Positions 8,035 to 16,835 of a DNA stretch of 64,000 nt are shown here, one piece after another. The position numbers and the translations under genes are program-made. The notes under the pieces were generated by a model, which was given only the letters and a program-made list of their open reading frames with translations, was not told the origin of the DNA and searched no databases. Each line of letters opens with the position of its first letter. The first letter of the stretch is position 1. The stretch lies in assembly GCF_022180385.2 (NCBI RefSeq), contig NZ_BQME02000002.1, positions 124,001 to 188,000 of the forward strand. Reading direction: 5' to 3'. This stretch comes from Paenibacillus sp. L3-i20. Its GTDB lineage: Bacteria; Bacillota; Bacilli; Paenibacillales; Paenibacillaceae.

Positions 8035-9348
8035 TTAAGCAGATTCGCCTTCCAAAGCAGGTTGCTCAATTTGCAACTCGATTTTCCGGATTCGGTTTTT
8101 GCTTGTTTCACGAATAATGAATTTTAAATGCTCGTAATGATGCTCTCGGCCTGGCTTTGGATCAACGAGCTTGCTATACAGCCAGCCGCCAATCGTATCT
8201 ACATCTTCTTCTTCGAATTTCATTCCTGTAAGTTCGCCAAGTTCATCTAGAAGCACTTTGCCGTCAAGTAGATAGCAATTATCAGCTAGCTGCTCAATTT
8301 CTTTTCGCTCATCGGCATCAAATTCGTCTCTAATTTCGCCAACAATTTCTTCAAGTATATCTTCAATTGTAATAAGTCCAGATGTACCGCCGTATTCGTC
8401 AACCAAAATGGCGATATGAACACGTTCGAGTTGCATTCTCTTTAATAGTAATTTAACTGGTGTTACTTCTGATACGCTCAGTACAGGATGGATCAGCTTT
8501 TTAATTTCGAATGCTTTGTCTACTTCATATTCAAGAAATAGCTGCTTCGTATTAATCATGCCGACGATATTGTCTTTACTTTCTAGTGCTACAGGAAAAC
8601 GAGTATATTGTTCCTGACGAATAATATCTAAGTTATCCTTCAGAGAATAGTTCGTATATAAGCAAATCATATCGGTACGAGGTACCATAATCTCTTTAGC
8701 CAGCAACTCATCGAAGGCGAAGATTCGGCTCACATAACCGTATTCGGTATTGTTGATTTTGCCGCTTTGGTAACTTTCGTTCAAAATGATTTGAATTTCT
8801 TCTTCGGAATGAGCATCTTCATGCTCTTTCATTGGTCTTAGTCCAAACATACGCACAAGTGCGTTCGCGGAACCGTTCAATAACCAGATGAATGGGTACA
8901 TTAATTTATGAAAGAAAATAATCGGCTTAGCAGTTAAGAAGGAGATTGCTTCCGCCTTCTGAATTGCCACTGACTTCGGTGCTAATTCTCCAATAACAAC
9001 ATGGAGAAACGTAATAAAGATGAACGCAATACCAATGGAAAGAATATGACTGACACTCTCATTGATTTCTAATCCATTAAATACGGGTAAAAGTATTTTT
9101 TCTACTGTCGGTTCGCCCAAGAAACCAAGTCCAAGAGCTGTAATCGTTATACCAAGTTGGCATGCCGACAAGTAGGCATCCAGATTGCTTGAAACCTTTT
9201 GAACAGCTAACGCGTTCTTCCGGCCTTCCAGCACTAACTGATCAATTCGGCTCGTCCGCAGCTTGACGATGGCAAACTCTGTGGCGACGAAAAAAGCAGT
9301 TAATAAAATTAGAAGAGCAATCATGATTAAATTGAGTCCTATACCCAT
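8035..9348 (-). CDS. CorC/HlyC family (DUF21-CBS) membrane transporter
   Basis: A 437-residue protein of the CNNM/CorC superfamily, which is linked to Mg2+ (and Co2+) export or homeostasis. Layout: DUF21 membrane domain with about four hydrophobic segments (residues 1-190, including the LGLGFLGEPTVEK segment and a P-containing AELAPKSVAIQ-like stretch), a CBS pair (about 205-330, including IMVPRTDMICLY and AILVDEYGGTSGLITIEDILEEIVGEI) and a C-terminal CorC/HlyC PCMH-like domain (about 345-425). It is transcribed towards the shared terminator at 7984. A roughly 240-base upstream leader contains no riboswitch that I recognise. Confidence 0.93.
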   Translation of the reverse strand: MGIGLNLIMIALLILLTAFFVATEFAIVKLRTSRIDQLVLEGRKNALAVQKVSSNLDAYLSACQLGITITALGLGFLGEPTVEKILLPVFNGLEINESVSHILSIGIAFIFITFLHVVIGELAPKSVAIQKAEAISFLTAKPIIFFHKLMYPFIWLLNGSANALVRMFGLRPMKEHEDAHSEEEIQIILNESYQSGKINNTEYGYVSRIFAFDELLAKEIMVPRTDMICLYTNYSLKDNLDIIRQEQYTRFPVALESKDNIVGMINTKQLFLEYEVDKAFEIKKLIHPVLSVSEVTPVKLLLKRMQLERVHIAILVDEYGGTSGLITIEDILEEIVGEIRDEFDADERKEIEQLADNCYLLDGKVLLDELGELTGMKFEEEDVDTIGGWLYSKLVDPKPGREHHYEHLKFIIRETSKNRIRKIELQIEQPALEGESA

Positions 9349-9587
9349 TTCCGATTCTCACTACCCTTTGTTTTTTGAATTTTTATTTACTTATGATTAC
9401 TATAGCGAAAGATTACAGGTACTGACAACTGCCAAAAGGAACGCTATGAGCCTTTGAGACTCTATTAGAAGCACTCACGGGACTACGGAGTAACGTTCTC
9501 ATTGTTTTTCGAGTCTTTACATCTCTATTTCGCAGGCTTAAGATGAGTTCATATGAACTGATAAGCTTAAAAATGGAGGTTAATTGG

Positions 9588-10289
9588 ATGGAATCCTATA
9601 CACTGACTCGCCAAGAGCTAGCTTTCCTCCTGCTGGCATTGGAAGAGAATTGCCCCCACAAAGCAACAGAAATTTTGCAGAATTCTTGGAATAAAAATCG
9701 AGTCGTTCTACCATCTATAGTAGAAAAGTTAATGAGATGTTCAGAGAGGAAAGGTTTCTCTCTTCATGAAATAGCTGACTTAGGCAATTTGTTGGAGTTT
9801 TCTACATTGTCTGCGACATCAATGCAAAATTGGGTCAAGCGTGATTTCAAACTTTATTTCAGTTGCCCGATGGCAGGGAAAAAGTATTCGCTTAAACAAG
9901 CAGCCATGTTATTAATGATCGATGACCTAAAATCTAATTTGGATTTTGAAACGATAAGAAGATTATTTTCTATTCTATTCGAACCAAGTCGTAAGGAAGA
10001 ACAATCAACTGGAAATTTAGTGTCACCACTTGTTCTGTTCTCAACTTATTCCACAATGTACGAAGAGTTGGATGGCCTAAAAATAGGGCGAACGATGAAT
10101 GTTGATACTATGGAAGGCATTATTTTGGAGAATGCAGTTGGTGCAGCATATAACATGAAGTCTCTGACGGCAGAACAACAAGCTGCGCTATGCAACATTT
10201 TATTTGTTGCGGTTATTTCGATTCAATCAGCTTATTTTCAATCGCTCGCTAGACGGTATTGCCAAGAGATACTATATATGAAGAAATGA
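9588..10289 (+). CDS. DUF1836-like protein
   Basis: A 233-residue protein with a DUF1836-like core (about residues 75-150): SMQNWVKRD, then KKYSLKQAAMLLMIDDLKS, then FETIRRLFS. DUF1836 resembles a MerR-like winged helix followed by an all-helical region; its function is not established. The start at 9588 is chosen for the perfect GGAGGT at 9575; an in-frame ATG at 9543 lacks a ribosome-binding site. It stands alone, 56 bases upstream of a prenyltransferase gene. Confidence 0.7.
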   Translation: MESYTLTRQELAFLLLALEENCPHKATEILQNSWNKNRVVLPSIVEKLMRCSERKGFSLHEIADLGNLLEFSTLSATSMQNWVKRDFKLYFSCPMAGKKYSLKQAAMLLMIDDLKSNLDFETIRRLFSILFEPSRKEEQSTGNLVSPLVLFSTYSTMYEELDGLKIGRTMNVDTMEGIILENAVGAAYNMKSLTAEQQAALCNILFVAVISIQSAYFQSLARRYCQEILYMKK

Positions 10290-10345
10290 TGATCTAATCT
10301 CATCTATTTATCATTCTACATTCGTTTGAAAGGTTGTGCGCAATC

Positions 10346-11257
10346 ATGTTGAAGCAGTTTATGAAGGCATCCAGATTCAAGGTGATACCGGTCATGCTCA
10401 TTCCGGTGGCGTTAGGTGCATTAGGTGCTTATGTCTGGAAAGGCCAATTCAATTTTTTGCTATTTGCTATTACGTTAATTGGTGCAGGTGCTGCACATTT
10501 ATTTTCTAATATGATTAATGATCTATGGGATTATTATAGTGGAACGGACGAAGCAGCAAAAGGGACAGAAGGTGCTATATCGACTAATTCGGGTTATTTA
10601 ACGAATGGTACATGGAGTATTGGCTTATTTAGAACAATTACGTGGGTTCTTTTTCTAGTTGCAGCAGTGAGCGGTGTTATTCTAAGCCTTTATAGTGGAT
10701 GGACAGTACTTATCTTTGGACTAGCTGGCGCATTTATTGCATATTTCTATGTTGCTCCGCCAATTCGATTTGGTTATCGTGGGAAGGGATATAGTGAAAT
10801 TGCAATTCTTCTAGCATTTGGCGTGCTTCCAGTTGCAGGGGCTTATTATGTGCAAACCTCCGAACTAGATTACCGGGCGCTGCTGTTATCGCTTCCGATC
10901 GGTTTGCTGACAACACTCGTATTATTTAATCATCATTTTCTTCATTGGGAAGCGGATAAGCAAGCTGGTAAGCGTACACTTGTTGTCGTCTGGGGAGAGA
11001 AGAGAGCACTGCAGTTTTCTAAGTTTATATTAATTATGGCTTACATTTCTTTATTTGCATGTATCGTTTTTGGAGAGCTTCCGATCTTTGCTTTATTTGC
11101 TCTTCCAACAGCTATTCCATTATATTTGGTGTACGGTCAATTAAGTGAGCATAATAAGTCTGTCGCTTATTTACCATTAATGGCAACTTCATTGAAAGCA
11201 ACGATGCGATGCGGCGTCGTGTTAATAATTACCTTGATAATTCAAGCAAATTTGTAA
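10346..11257 (+). CDS. UbiA/MenA-type prenyltransferase
   Basis: A 303-residue polytopic membrane protein of the UbiA superfamily, which moves an isoprenoid chain to an aromatic or other acceptor. The first Asp-rich motif, NDLWDYYSGTD (about residues 58-68), and the second, HWEADKQAGK (about 200-209), are both present and separated by several hydrophobic helices. The closest named function is 1,4-dihydroxy-2-naphthoate polyprenyltransferase (MenA, menaquinone), but no other men gene is adjacent, so the acceptor is uncertain. I place the start at the ATG at 10346, preceded by GAAAGG; the TTG at 10334 sits too close to that site. Confidence 0.85.
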   Translation: MLKQFMKASRFKVIPVMLIPVALGALGAYVWKGQFNFLLFAITLIGAGAAHLFSNMINDLWDYYSGTDEAAKGTEGAISTNSGYLTNGTWSIGLFRTITWVLFLVAAVSGVILSLYSGWTVLIFGLAGAFIAYFYVAPPIRFGYRGKGYSEIAILLAFGVLPVAGAYYVQTSELDYRALLLSLPIGLLTTLVLFNHHFLHWEADKQAGKRTLVVVWGEKRALQFSKFILIMAYISLFACIVFGELPIFALFALPTAIPLYLVYGQLSEHNKSVAYLPLMATSLKATMRCGVVLIITLIIQANL

Positions 11258-11292
11258 TAACAACAATAGACAACGTGGAAAGAAGGCATATA

Positions 11293-12024
11293 ATGAGTAC
11301 TATTAGGACATTAGGAGATTTCCATACGATTTTGAACGAAGGAGAAGTTTGGAAAATAGGCGGTTTTCCGCTGCCGGATGGATCATTTTGGCAATATCGC
11401 GAACCAGATGCAGTTGTCGTTGTAAGAAACGGCATTTTATATACTCGTGCGACATTAAGCCGTTCAAATAATCATGTGCAAATTTTAGACAATGCAAAAC
11501 ATATGTATTATTCAGCAAAACCAGTTGAAGTACCGCAGTCGGGTGAAATTAGTTTTGAACTTAAAATCCGTGCAAGAACTCAAAATACGACGGCTGGCGA
11601 TCTATATGATGGTTTTGTGTCGTTGAACTTGTTAGACTTTACGACAGGCGGCGCATTGGACTTTTTTGCAAGCAATGATCAGTTTGCAAGTGTGTACGCT
11701 GTGTTGCCTTTCCCAGGCGTTCAAGTGCCTGAAAGTGATGGAACACGATATTTCTGCGTGTTTAAGGAAGACAAAACAGGGTTTGTTCCACGGGAATTCA
11801 ATACGTACAAAATTAGTTACAACCGAAATAGTGACGAAGTTGTATTTTTCGTAAATGGTGTAGAAGTTCGCAGAGAACGGAATGTTCCGGTTAAATTTAA
11901 TGAGTTCACTGTTGCATTAGGCATTATGACAGAGAAGGATTTGACACCGGAGGGCAGTGTATCTGTACATGGACAAACTGTCATTGCGGAATGGTCGCCG
12001 ATTACGATTGAAGTGACGGAATAA
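11293..12024 (+). CDS. DUF6081-like protein
   Basis: A 243-residue soluble protein, beta-rich in composition (IWEYREPDAV-type start, VQILDNAKHMYYS, DLYDGFVSLNLLDF, LPFPGVQVPE). I recall this pattern from DUF6081 proteins of actinomycetes and Bacilli; a jelly-roll/LamG-like fold is plausible but not shown here. GAAAGAAGG precedes the ATG at 11293; the longer frame from 11209 would overlap the prenyltransferase. It ends 22 bases before a sensor kinase gene, which suggests one transcript. No signal peptide is seen. Its role is unknown. Confidence 0.7.
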   Translation: MSTIRTLGDFHTILNEGEVWKIGGFPLPDGSFWQYREPDAVVVVRNGILYTRATLSRSNNHVQILDNAKHMYYSAKPVEVPQSGEISFELKIRARTQNTTAGDLYDGFVSLNLLDFTTGGALDFFASNDQFASVYAVLPFPGVQVPESDGTRYFCVFKEDKTGFVPREFNTYKISYNRNSDEVVFFVNGVEVRRERNVPVKFNEFTVALGIMTEKDLTPEGSVSVHGQTVIAEWSPITIEVTE

Positions 12025-12046
12025 GCCGCTCAGAAGGAGCTGAAAG

Positions 12047-13447
12047 ATGCATTTTGTCTTTATTGCCTTATTATCAATAACAGCTATCCTTTGGTTATCT
12101 GGACCGAGTTCCGCCGTTAATCGGCGGCTCGGCGCACTTGCCTTTAGTGGTGCAGCTGGAGCGCTGGCAGCATTACTTGATATGCACTGGCTGCCCAAAG
12201 CGACTACAGCCGGCGCTAATGAGAATGTACAATTTATACTTTATCAAGTGCAAGCATTCTCTTCCTTATTTTCTTATTATGGTATCGCATATTTCTTTTT
12301 GCTGTTTGCACTTTCATATCGCAATTTCCGAATGGATCGGACTTTATCTTGGACGCTCCCTTTGCTGCTCTTATTACCTATCCTAATCACCATTGTTTCC
12401 ACGCCATTTTATACAAAACAATATCCTATTTCTTATGATGTAGTTGTTTGGTGGGCTGCGCCGTACATTATTATAGGAACGATTATTGTATTGTCCAAAC
12501 GAATTCCTCCAACCATGTTAGCGCGCACACACTGGATTGTATGTTTTGCCGTATTGCCAACTGTACTATTTGTTATGTTTATGAATTATATTTTGCCAAG
12601 TATAGGCATGATGCGCATGTGGGTGTACAACACATGGGGCGTAGGACTTGGGGCAGCTGTATTTGTTGGTGGTCTTTTTACATATGGATTTATGGGTATG
12701 CGTGTACTTATTGATCGCAAGCGATACGATTCCACATTAAGAGCAGTCACTTCAGGTACGGCTATGTTGAATCACGCAATCAAAAATGATGCAGGTAAGC
12801 TAAGGCTTTTCGCTGAAAAGATGAAACGTTATGCAACTAATACCAATCAATTGGAGTTGCTCGAAGATATCAATTCAGTATTGTCAGCGTCTCGTCATAT
12901 GGAAGAAATGGTTCAGCGCGTCCATCGGAGGACAGAAGATATTCAGCTTCAACTCGAACGAGGCGATCTTGCAAGCGTAGTTGAAGGGACGCTTCATACA
13001 CTTCGACCTATCATTGGCAATATACAATTAACGACTAGACTTGTTGCTCACTGGCAATGCAAGATTGATCATGCTCAAGTATCAGAAGCGTTAACGAACA
13101 TTGTTATAAATGCTGTAGAAGCAATGGAGGGCAAGGGGAAATTGGAAGTTGCAATGACCGATATGAAACGTGAGCTGGTTATTGAAATTAAAGACGATGG
13201 ACCCGGCATGGATCGTGTGGAGCGAATGAGCGTGTTTGAGCCCTTTTTTACGACGAAATTAGGTGGGAGCAACTTTGGCTTAGGTCTGCCATATGCTTAT
13301 CATGTCATGAGGAAACATAAAGGTTCACTTCACTTCCGCAGCAAGAAGGGAGAAGGGACAACTTTTTATATGGCATTTCCCAAAAAAGGGATACAGGCTG
13401 AATGGATTTCAAGTGAGCTTAGGAGTGGAGGCGAAAAGGTTGAATAA
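12047..13447 (+). CDS. Seven-helix sensor histidine kinase
   Basis: A 466-residue membrane kinase. Seven hydrophobic segments span about residues 1-217, with no large extracellular domain, so the signal is probably sensed in the membrane. The likely phosphoacceptor is His243 in MLNHAIKNDAGKL, an atypical H-box. The ATPase domain follows: N-box NIVINAVEAM, G1 box IKDDGPGMD, the F-box FEPFFTTK and G2 GLGLPYAYHVM. The stop overlaps the start of the response regulator (TTG at 13440), so the two are translationally coupled partners. The nearby DUF6081-like and UbiA-type genes may belong to the same transcript. The ligand is unknown. Confidence 0.93.
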   Translation: MHFVFIALLSITAILWLSGPSSAVNRRLGALAFSGAAGALAALLDMHWLPKATTAGANENVQFILYQVQAFSSLFSYYGIAYFFLLFALSYRNFRMDRTLSWTLPLLLLLPILITIVSTPFYTKQYPISYDVVVWWAAPYIIIGTIIVLSKRIPPTMLARTHWIVCFAVLPTVLFVMFMNYILPSIGMMRMWVYNTWGVGLGAAVFVGGLFTYGFMGMRVLIDRKRYDSTLRAVTSGTAMLNHAIKNDAGKLRLFAEKMKRYATNTNQLELLEDINSVLSASRHMEEMVQRVHRRTEDIQLQLERGDLASVVEGTLHTLRPIIGNIQLTTRLVAHWQCKIDHAQVSEALTNIVINAVEAMEGKGKLEVAMTDMKRELVIEIKDDGPGMDRVERMSVFEPFFTTKLGGSNFGLGLPYAYHVMRKHKGSLHFRSKKGEGTTFYMAFPKKGIQAEWISSELRSGGEKVE

Positions 13448-14120
13448 AATTCGAGTAGGGCTTGTTGAAGATGATCCCGACTGGCTTAGAGGTGTTGCTG
13501 ACTATTTAAACGGCGAACCTGACTTCCAACTTGTCTGGACTGCCTCAACTGGAGATGAGCTAAGAGAAGCATTGCATCAAACGAACAATCATGTGGATGT
13601 TGTACTGATGGATATTATGATTCAAGGAAAACCAGAAGGAATTGCATTGGCTGAGGAGACAGCATTAACGATTGGAGCACGCATTATTATGCTGACATCT
13701 ATGGAAGAGAAGGAACTTATTCTTAAGTCATTCCAAGTCGGAGCCATTGATTATCAGCTGAAATCGAACTTCGAGCAAATTCCAGCTGCTGTGCGAGCGG
13801 CGTACAGCAAGCAATCTCCAATCAGTGCAACCGCGGCAGAACAATTGCGCGAGGAGTTTCGTAGACTAAGGGCTATGGAACGAGAATTTGAAGCAAAGAA
13901 GATGGGGGATTTGATTACTCCATCAGAACTGCAGCTTCTTAGTTTAATCGATCAAGGGTATTCGCAACCACAAATTGCAGACAAGTTATTTATAACATTG
14001 CGTACCGTCAAAAATCATGTCAATCATATATTGAAAAAGCTTGGTTTGGAAGGTTCAAAAGAAGCAGCAAGCAAGCTCAAGGAAATGGGACTGCTGGACA
14101 AAGAAAAAAAGCTGAAATAG
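13440..14120 (+). CDS. NarL/LuxR-type response regulator
   Basis: A 226-residue regulator with an N-terminal receiver domain: the acidic pair in LVEDDPDW, phosphoacceptor Asp58 in LMDIMIQG, the Thr of IIMLTS, and the Lys of DYQLKSN. The C-terminal LuxR-type helix-turn-helix (about 155-215) contains LITPSELQLLSLIDQGYSQ and TLRTVKNHVNHILKKL. I choose the TTG at 13440 because GGAGGCGAAAAGG lies just upstream and the receiver domain begins immediately (NKIRVGLVEDD). It overlaps the kinase gene by 8 bases. A terminator at 14116 closes the operon. Confidence 0.93.
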   Translation: MNKIRVGLVEDDPDWLRGVADYLNGEPDFQLVWTASTGDELREALHQTNNHVDVVLMDIMIQGKPEGIALAEETALTIGARIIMLTSMEEKELILKSFQVGAIDYQLKSNFEQIPAAVRAAYSKQSPISATAAEQLREEFRRLRAMEREFEAKKMGDLITPSELQLLSLIDQGYSQPQIADKLFITLRTVKNHVNHILKKLGLEGSKEAASKLKEMGLLDKEKKLK

Positions 14121-14149
14121 TACCATAGGATGTTGGTACTATTTTTTTT
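14116..14149 (+). terminator. Terminator of the two-component operon
   Basis: AATAGTACCA (14116-14125) pairs with TGGTACTATT (14134-14143), followed by a T-run. The left arm overlaps the response-regulator stop codon. Confidence 0.9.
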
Positions 14150-14222
14150 ATGCCCCGCATGTAAAAATGGCTTTAATGTCAGATACTAATCGTTAAGATA
14201 TGCAGTATGGAGGAGGCGTTTT

Positions 14223-14912
14223 ATGTTTGAAATGTTTTCATTAGAACATTACGCTGCATTAGTTGTTGCTGCTATTACATTTATCGCGATTGTTGTTTAT
14301 CGCAAGGAACTTAGACATCCTACACTCAATCGTAGGTTTCGTTGGGTGATGGTGGCGGTGCTTCTAGGTTGTGAAATTGGCTTGCAATCATCGTATATTA
14401 TAGGCGGCAGTTGGGGAGTTGACTCGCTCCCATTTGAGCTATGTAGCCTAACGCTGCTTCTATCGGCCGTTTCACTCGCCCTTCGGGTTAAGCAATTGTA
14501 TGCGATTGTATTTTTTTTAGGGAGCCTAGGAGCACTGCAAGCATTAATTACTCCTAGCCTAGCTGAAGCATTTCCTCAGTTTAGATATTTTCAATTTTTT
14601 ATCGGGCATATCGGTATTATAGCTACTGCACTTTTTTTGCTTGTTGTTGAGAGGTATCATCCTACGCTGCGATCTATGTTCGGAGCTTTATTGTGGATAC
14701 ATGTATTGGCAATTCCCGCGGCTATTGCGAACATCGTTTCGGGCACAACAAACTTCATGTTTTTGGCTCGGAAGCCGAATTCAGCTTCGTTGTTAGATGC
14801 GCTTGCACCTTGGCCATGGTATATCTTACAGATGGAATTGCTCGCGATTGTAATGTGTTTCATCCTTCTGGGCATTGTCCAACTCATTAATAGGATGATT
14901 AGGAATATATAA
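14223..14912 (+). CDS. YwaF/TIGR02206-family membrane protein
   Basis: A 229-residue protein with about six transmembrane helices. The family signature is seen in LPFELCSLTLLLSAV, YFQFFIGHIGII and FLARKPNSASLLDALAPWPW. This matches the TIGR02206 (YwaF) group of conserved membrane proteins of unknown function. GGAGGAGG-like purines precede the ATG. No operon partner. Confidence 0.85.
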   Translation: MFEMFSLEHYAALVVAAITFIAIVVYRKELRHPTLNRRFRWVMVAVLLGCEIGLQSSYIIGGSWGVDSLPFELCSLTLLLSAVSLALRVKQLYAIVFFLGSLGALQALITPSLAEAFPQFRYFQFFIGHIGIIATALFLLVVERYHPTLRSMFGALLWIHVLAIPAAIANIVSGTTNFMFLARKPNSASLLDALAPWPWYILQMELLAIVMCFILLGIVQLINRMIRNI

Positions 14913-15037
14913 CTATGTACGCCTATTGAAAATAGAAGTATACTTTCTTATAAGAGGAAGGAATTTCCTTAACTATTAAAAGCAATTACATACTATTAAA
15001 TTTCTTCTTCATAATAAAATGAAGGAAGGGAAAAAGT

Positions 15038-15811
15038 ATGAAATTGAAATGGTTTAAAGTTTTGTTATTTACATCCGTTTTGTCAGCGACCGTCGTTTGG
15101 CCGGTAACGGGAGCGCCTGTGGGCGAGAGAGGCAGTCCGCAAGCAATTTCTGCTAGCTCGGTATCATTTAGCAGTTCCGGTACAAGTCAATCTCCTATTG
15201 ATTTTGTTAATCCCCTTACAACAATACCTACGAACAAAGAAATTCAATCCATTTATTACCCGGCATTTCTTCCTGAAATTAAAAACAACGGTGGACATGA
15301 AATTTCCGTCACTGACAACCTTAGTTTTCCTGTATCAGGCAGTAAAATAACAATCAACGGAGTGGACTATAAGTTATCTGAATTTCATTTCCATACAAAA
15401 AGCGAACATCATGTGAACGGTACCGAATATCCAATGGAAATCCATTTCAAACATAATAACAGCAGTGGACAAAATGTTGTAATTGGAGTATTTGTGGAGT
15501 CTGTAACGTCACCAACAAATGTTAACGAAACGTTGACGGCTTTATTTGACACTATTCCTTTAACGAATGAATCTGTTACCCCTGCCTCATCAATTGATCT
15601 AAATCGACTGCTTCCGAGTGTAGACTCACGGAACTATTACCATTACAGTGGATCATTGACAACCCCTCCTTATACCGAAGGTATCGAGTGGTACGTTTTC
15701 AAAACTCCTATTAAAATTTTGAAAGCAGATTTAGATAAGTACATTGCGAAATTCCCACGCTACGAGAGACTTCCTCAGGATCTTAACGGCCGTACGATTT
15801 TCTACAAATAA
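15038..15811 (+). CDS. Secreted alpha-class carbonic anhydrase
   Basis: A 257-residue enzyme interconverting CO2 and bicarbonate, probably outside the membrane. An N-terminal signal peptide (KWFKVLLFTSVLSATVVWP) is followed by QSPIDF. The zinc ligands of the alpha class are visible: His117 and His119 in EFHFHTKSEHHVNG and His136 in EIHFKH. The conserved SGSLTTPPYTEGIEWYVF segment lies near the C-terminus. The usual N-terminal 'W.Y' segment is short or missing, so the mature protein starts close to the QSPI strand; this could reduce stability. It is a single-gene unit with its own terminator at 15839. Confidence 0.93.
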   Translation: MKLKWFKVLLFTSVLSATVVWPVTGAPVGERGSPQAISASSVSFSSSGTSQSPIDFVNPLTTIPTNKEIQSIYYPAFLPEIKNNGGHEISVTDNLSFPVSGSKITINGVDYKLSEFHFHTKSEHHVNGTEYPMEIHFKHNNSSGQNVVIGVFVESVTSPTNVNETLTALFDTIPLTNESVTPASSIDLNRLLPSVDSRNYYHYSGSLTTPPYTEGIEWYVFKTPIKILKADLDKYIAKFPRYERLPQDLNGRTIFYK

Positions 15812-15838
15812 CAGCCACTTTTAAAGTAGCAACACGTT

Positions 15839-15881
15839 GAACTTCCTAGCCCGCTTTCATGCGAGTTAGGAGGTTCTTTTT
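15839..15881 (+). terminator. Terminator after carbonic anhydrase
   Basis: GAACTTCCTA and TAGGAGGTTC form a 10-bp stem with one wobble pair, followed by TTTTT. Confidence 0.85.
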
Positions 15882-16034
15882 GATTGAACGTATTAAATAA
15901 TAATGAAATGTGTGAGAGAGATGAAATAAATCTATTAATTTTATATGTGACTAGCAGTAAAGTCTAAAAACATGTACAATAAATACCGATATCACTCATG
16001 TACGTCTTTATGATTTCACTAGGGGGCAACATTC

Positions 16035-16739
16035 ATGAGTATAGATCCACGCACGATGAAAGCGATGCTGCAGGCTCAACTTGCACCAAGCTTGGATTTC
16101 GGGGGACTTTCCAAAAAGTCGGCTAGTCAAAAGTCAGACAAAGAGGAAATTTCATTATTCAATAAGTTATTGTCCGCACAACTTTCAGGACAATCTCCAA
16201 TAGATGGAAACTCGGAAAGCAGCGAACCTGTCTGGTCGAATGAGCTTTGGGCACAGGTTGCGCAATTTGGCGTAACGGAAGCGTCACCGATTGTGAGTGA
16301 AATGAATCATTCTTTGCCTGTGTATACGGAAGGATCAGCACCTTTTGCTGGTATCATTCAGAATGCTGCAACGAAGTATGGAGTAGCACCATCTTTAATA
16401 CATGCTGTTATAGCAACAGAATCTGGCTTTAACCCACAAGCTGAATCACATGCAGGGGCAAAAGGCCTTATGCAGTTGATGGATGGGACAGCAAGAGGAC
16501 TAGGAGTAACGGATTCTTTTGATCCTGTTCAAAATATTGAGGGCGGGACAAAGTATTTGTCGCTGCTCATGCGAAAGTACGATGGTAACGAGCTGGTAGC
16601 GCTCGCAGCATACAATGCTGGACCTGGCAGAGTTGATCGAATTGGCATCGCTACGAATGAAGAGCTTCAAGCGAAACTTCATGAGCTCCCGCGAGAGACA
16701 CAGCGGTATATCGTAAAGGTACAAGAAGCGAAACTATAA
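16035..16739 (+). CDS. Lytic transglycosylase (SLT domain)
   Basis: A 234-residue peptidoglycan lyase. The SLT fold occupies about residues 105-230: APSLIHAVIATESGFNP carries the catalytic Glu in ATES, followed by GAKGLMQLMDGTARGLGV and ALAAYNAGPGRV, all diagnostic of the family. It would cut between MurNAc and GlcNAc to leave a 1,6-anhydro end. The N-terminal roughly 100 residues are polar and low in complexity, and no signal peptide is visible, as in YjbJ/CwlQ-like proteins of Bacilli; how it leaves the cell is unclear. AGGGGGC precedes the ATG. Confidence 0.9.
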   Translation: MSIDPRTMKAMLQAQLAPSLDFGGLSKKSASQKSDKEEISLFNKLLSAQLSGQSPIDGNSESSEPVWSNELWAQVAQFGVTEASPIVSEMNHSLPVYTEGSAPFAGIIQNAATKYGVAPSLIHAVIATESGFNPQAESHAGAKGLMQLMDGTARGLGVTDSFDPVQNIEGGTKYLSLLMRKYDGNELVALAAYNAGPGRVDRIGIATNEELQAKLHELPRETQRYIVKVQEAKL

Positions 16740-16750
16740 TGTGTTTTGAG

Positions 16751-16809
16751 ATCACGTTGGACGCTCCGCATCGAGTAGCGGACATCATCGTTGATCTTTT
16801 TCTTTTTTT
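16751..16809 (+). terminator. Terminator after lytic transglycosylase
   Basis: GATCA (16751-16755) and TGATC bracket an inner CTCCGC/GCGGA hairpin and lead into TTTTTCTTTTTTT. The stem is imperfect but the T-run is strong. Confidence 0.6.
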
Positions 16810-16835
16810 GAACCTATTGGAAAGGAGGGGCTAAC

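Noticed and set aside
9349..9587. Possible riboswitch or pseudoknot in the corC/DUF1836 divergent region (GAACG/CGTTC and AGACTC/GAGTCT can pair in an interleaved way).
   Set aside because: Stems are only 5-6 bp and easily arise by chance; the sequence does not show the conserved cores of the M-box, yybP-ykoY or ydaO riboswitches that I know.
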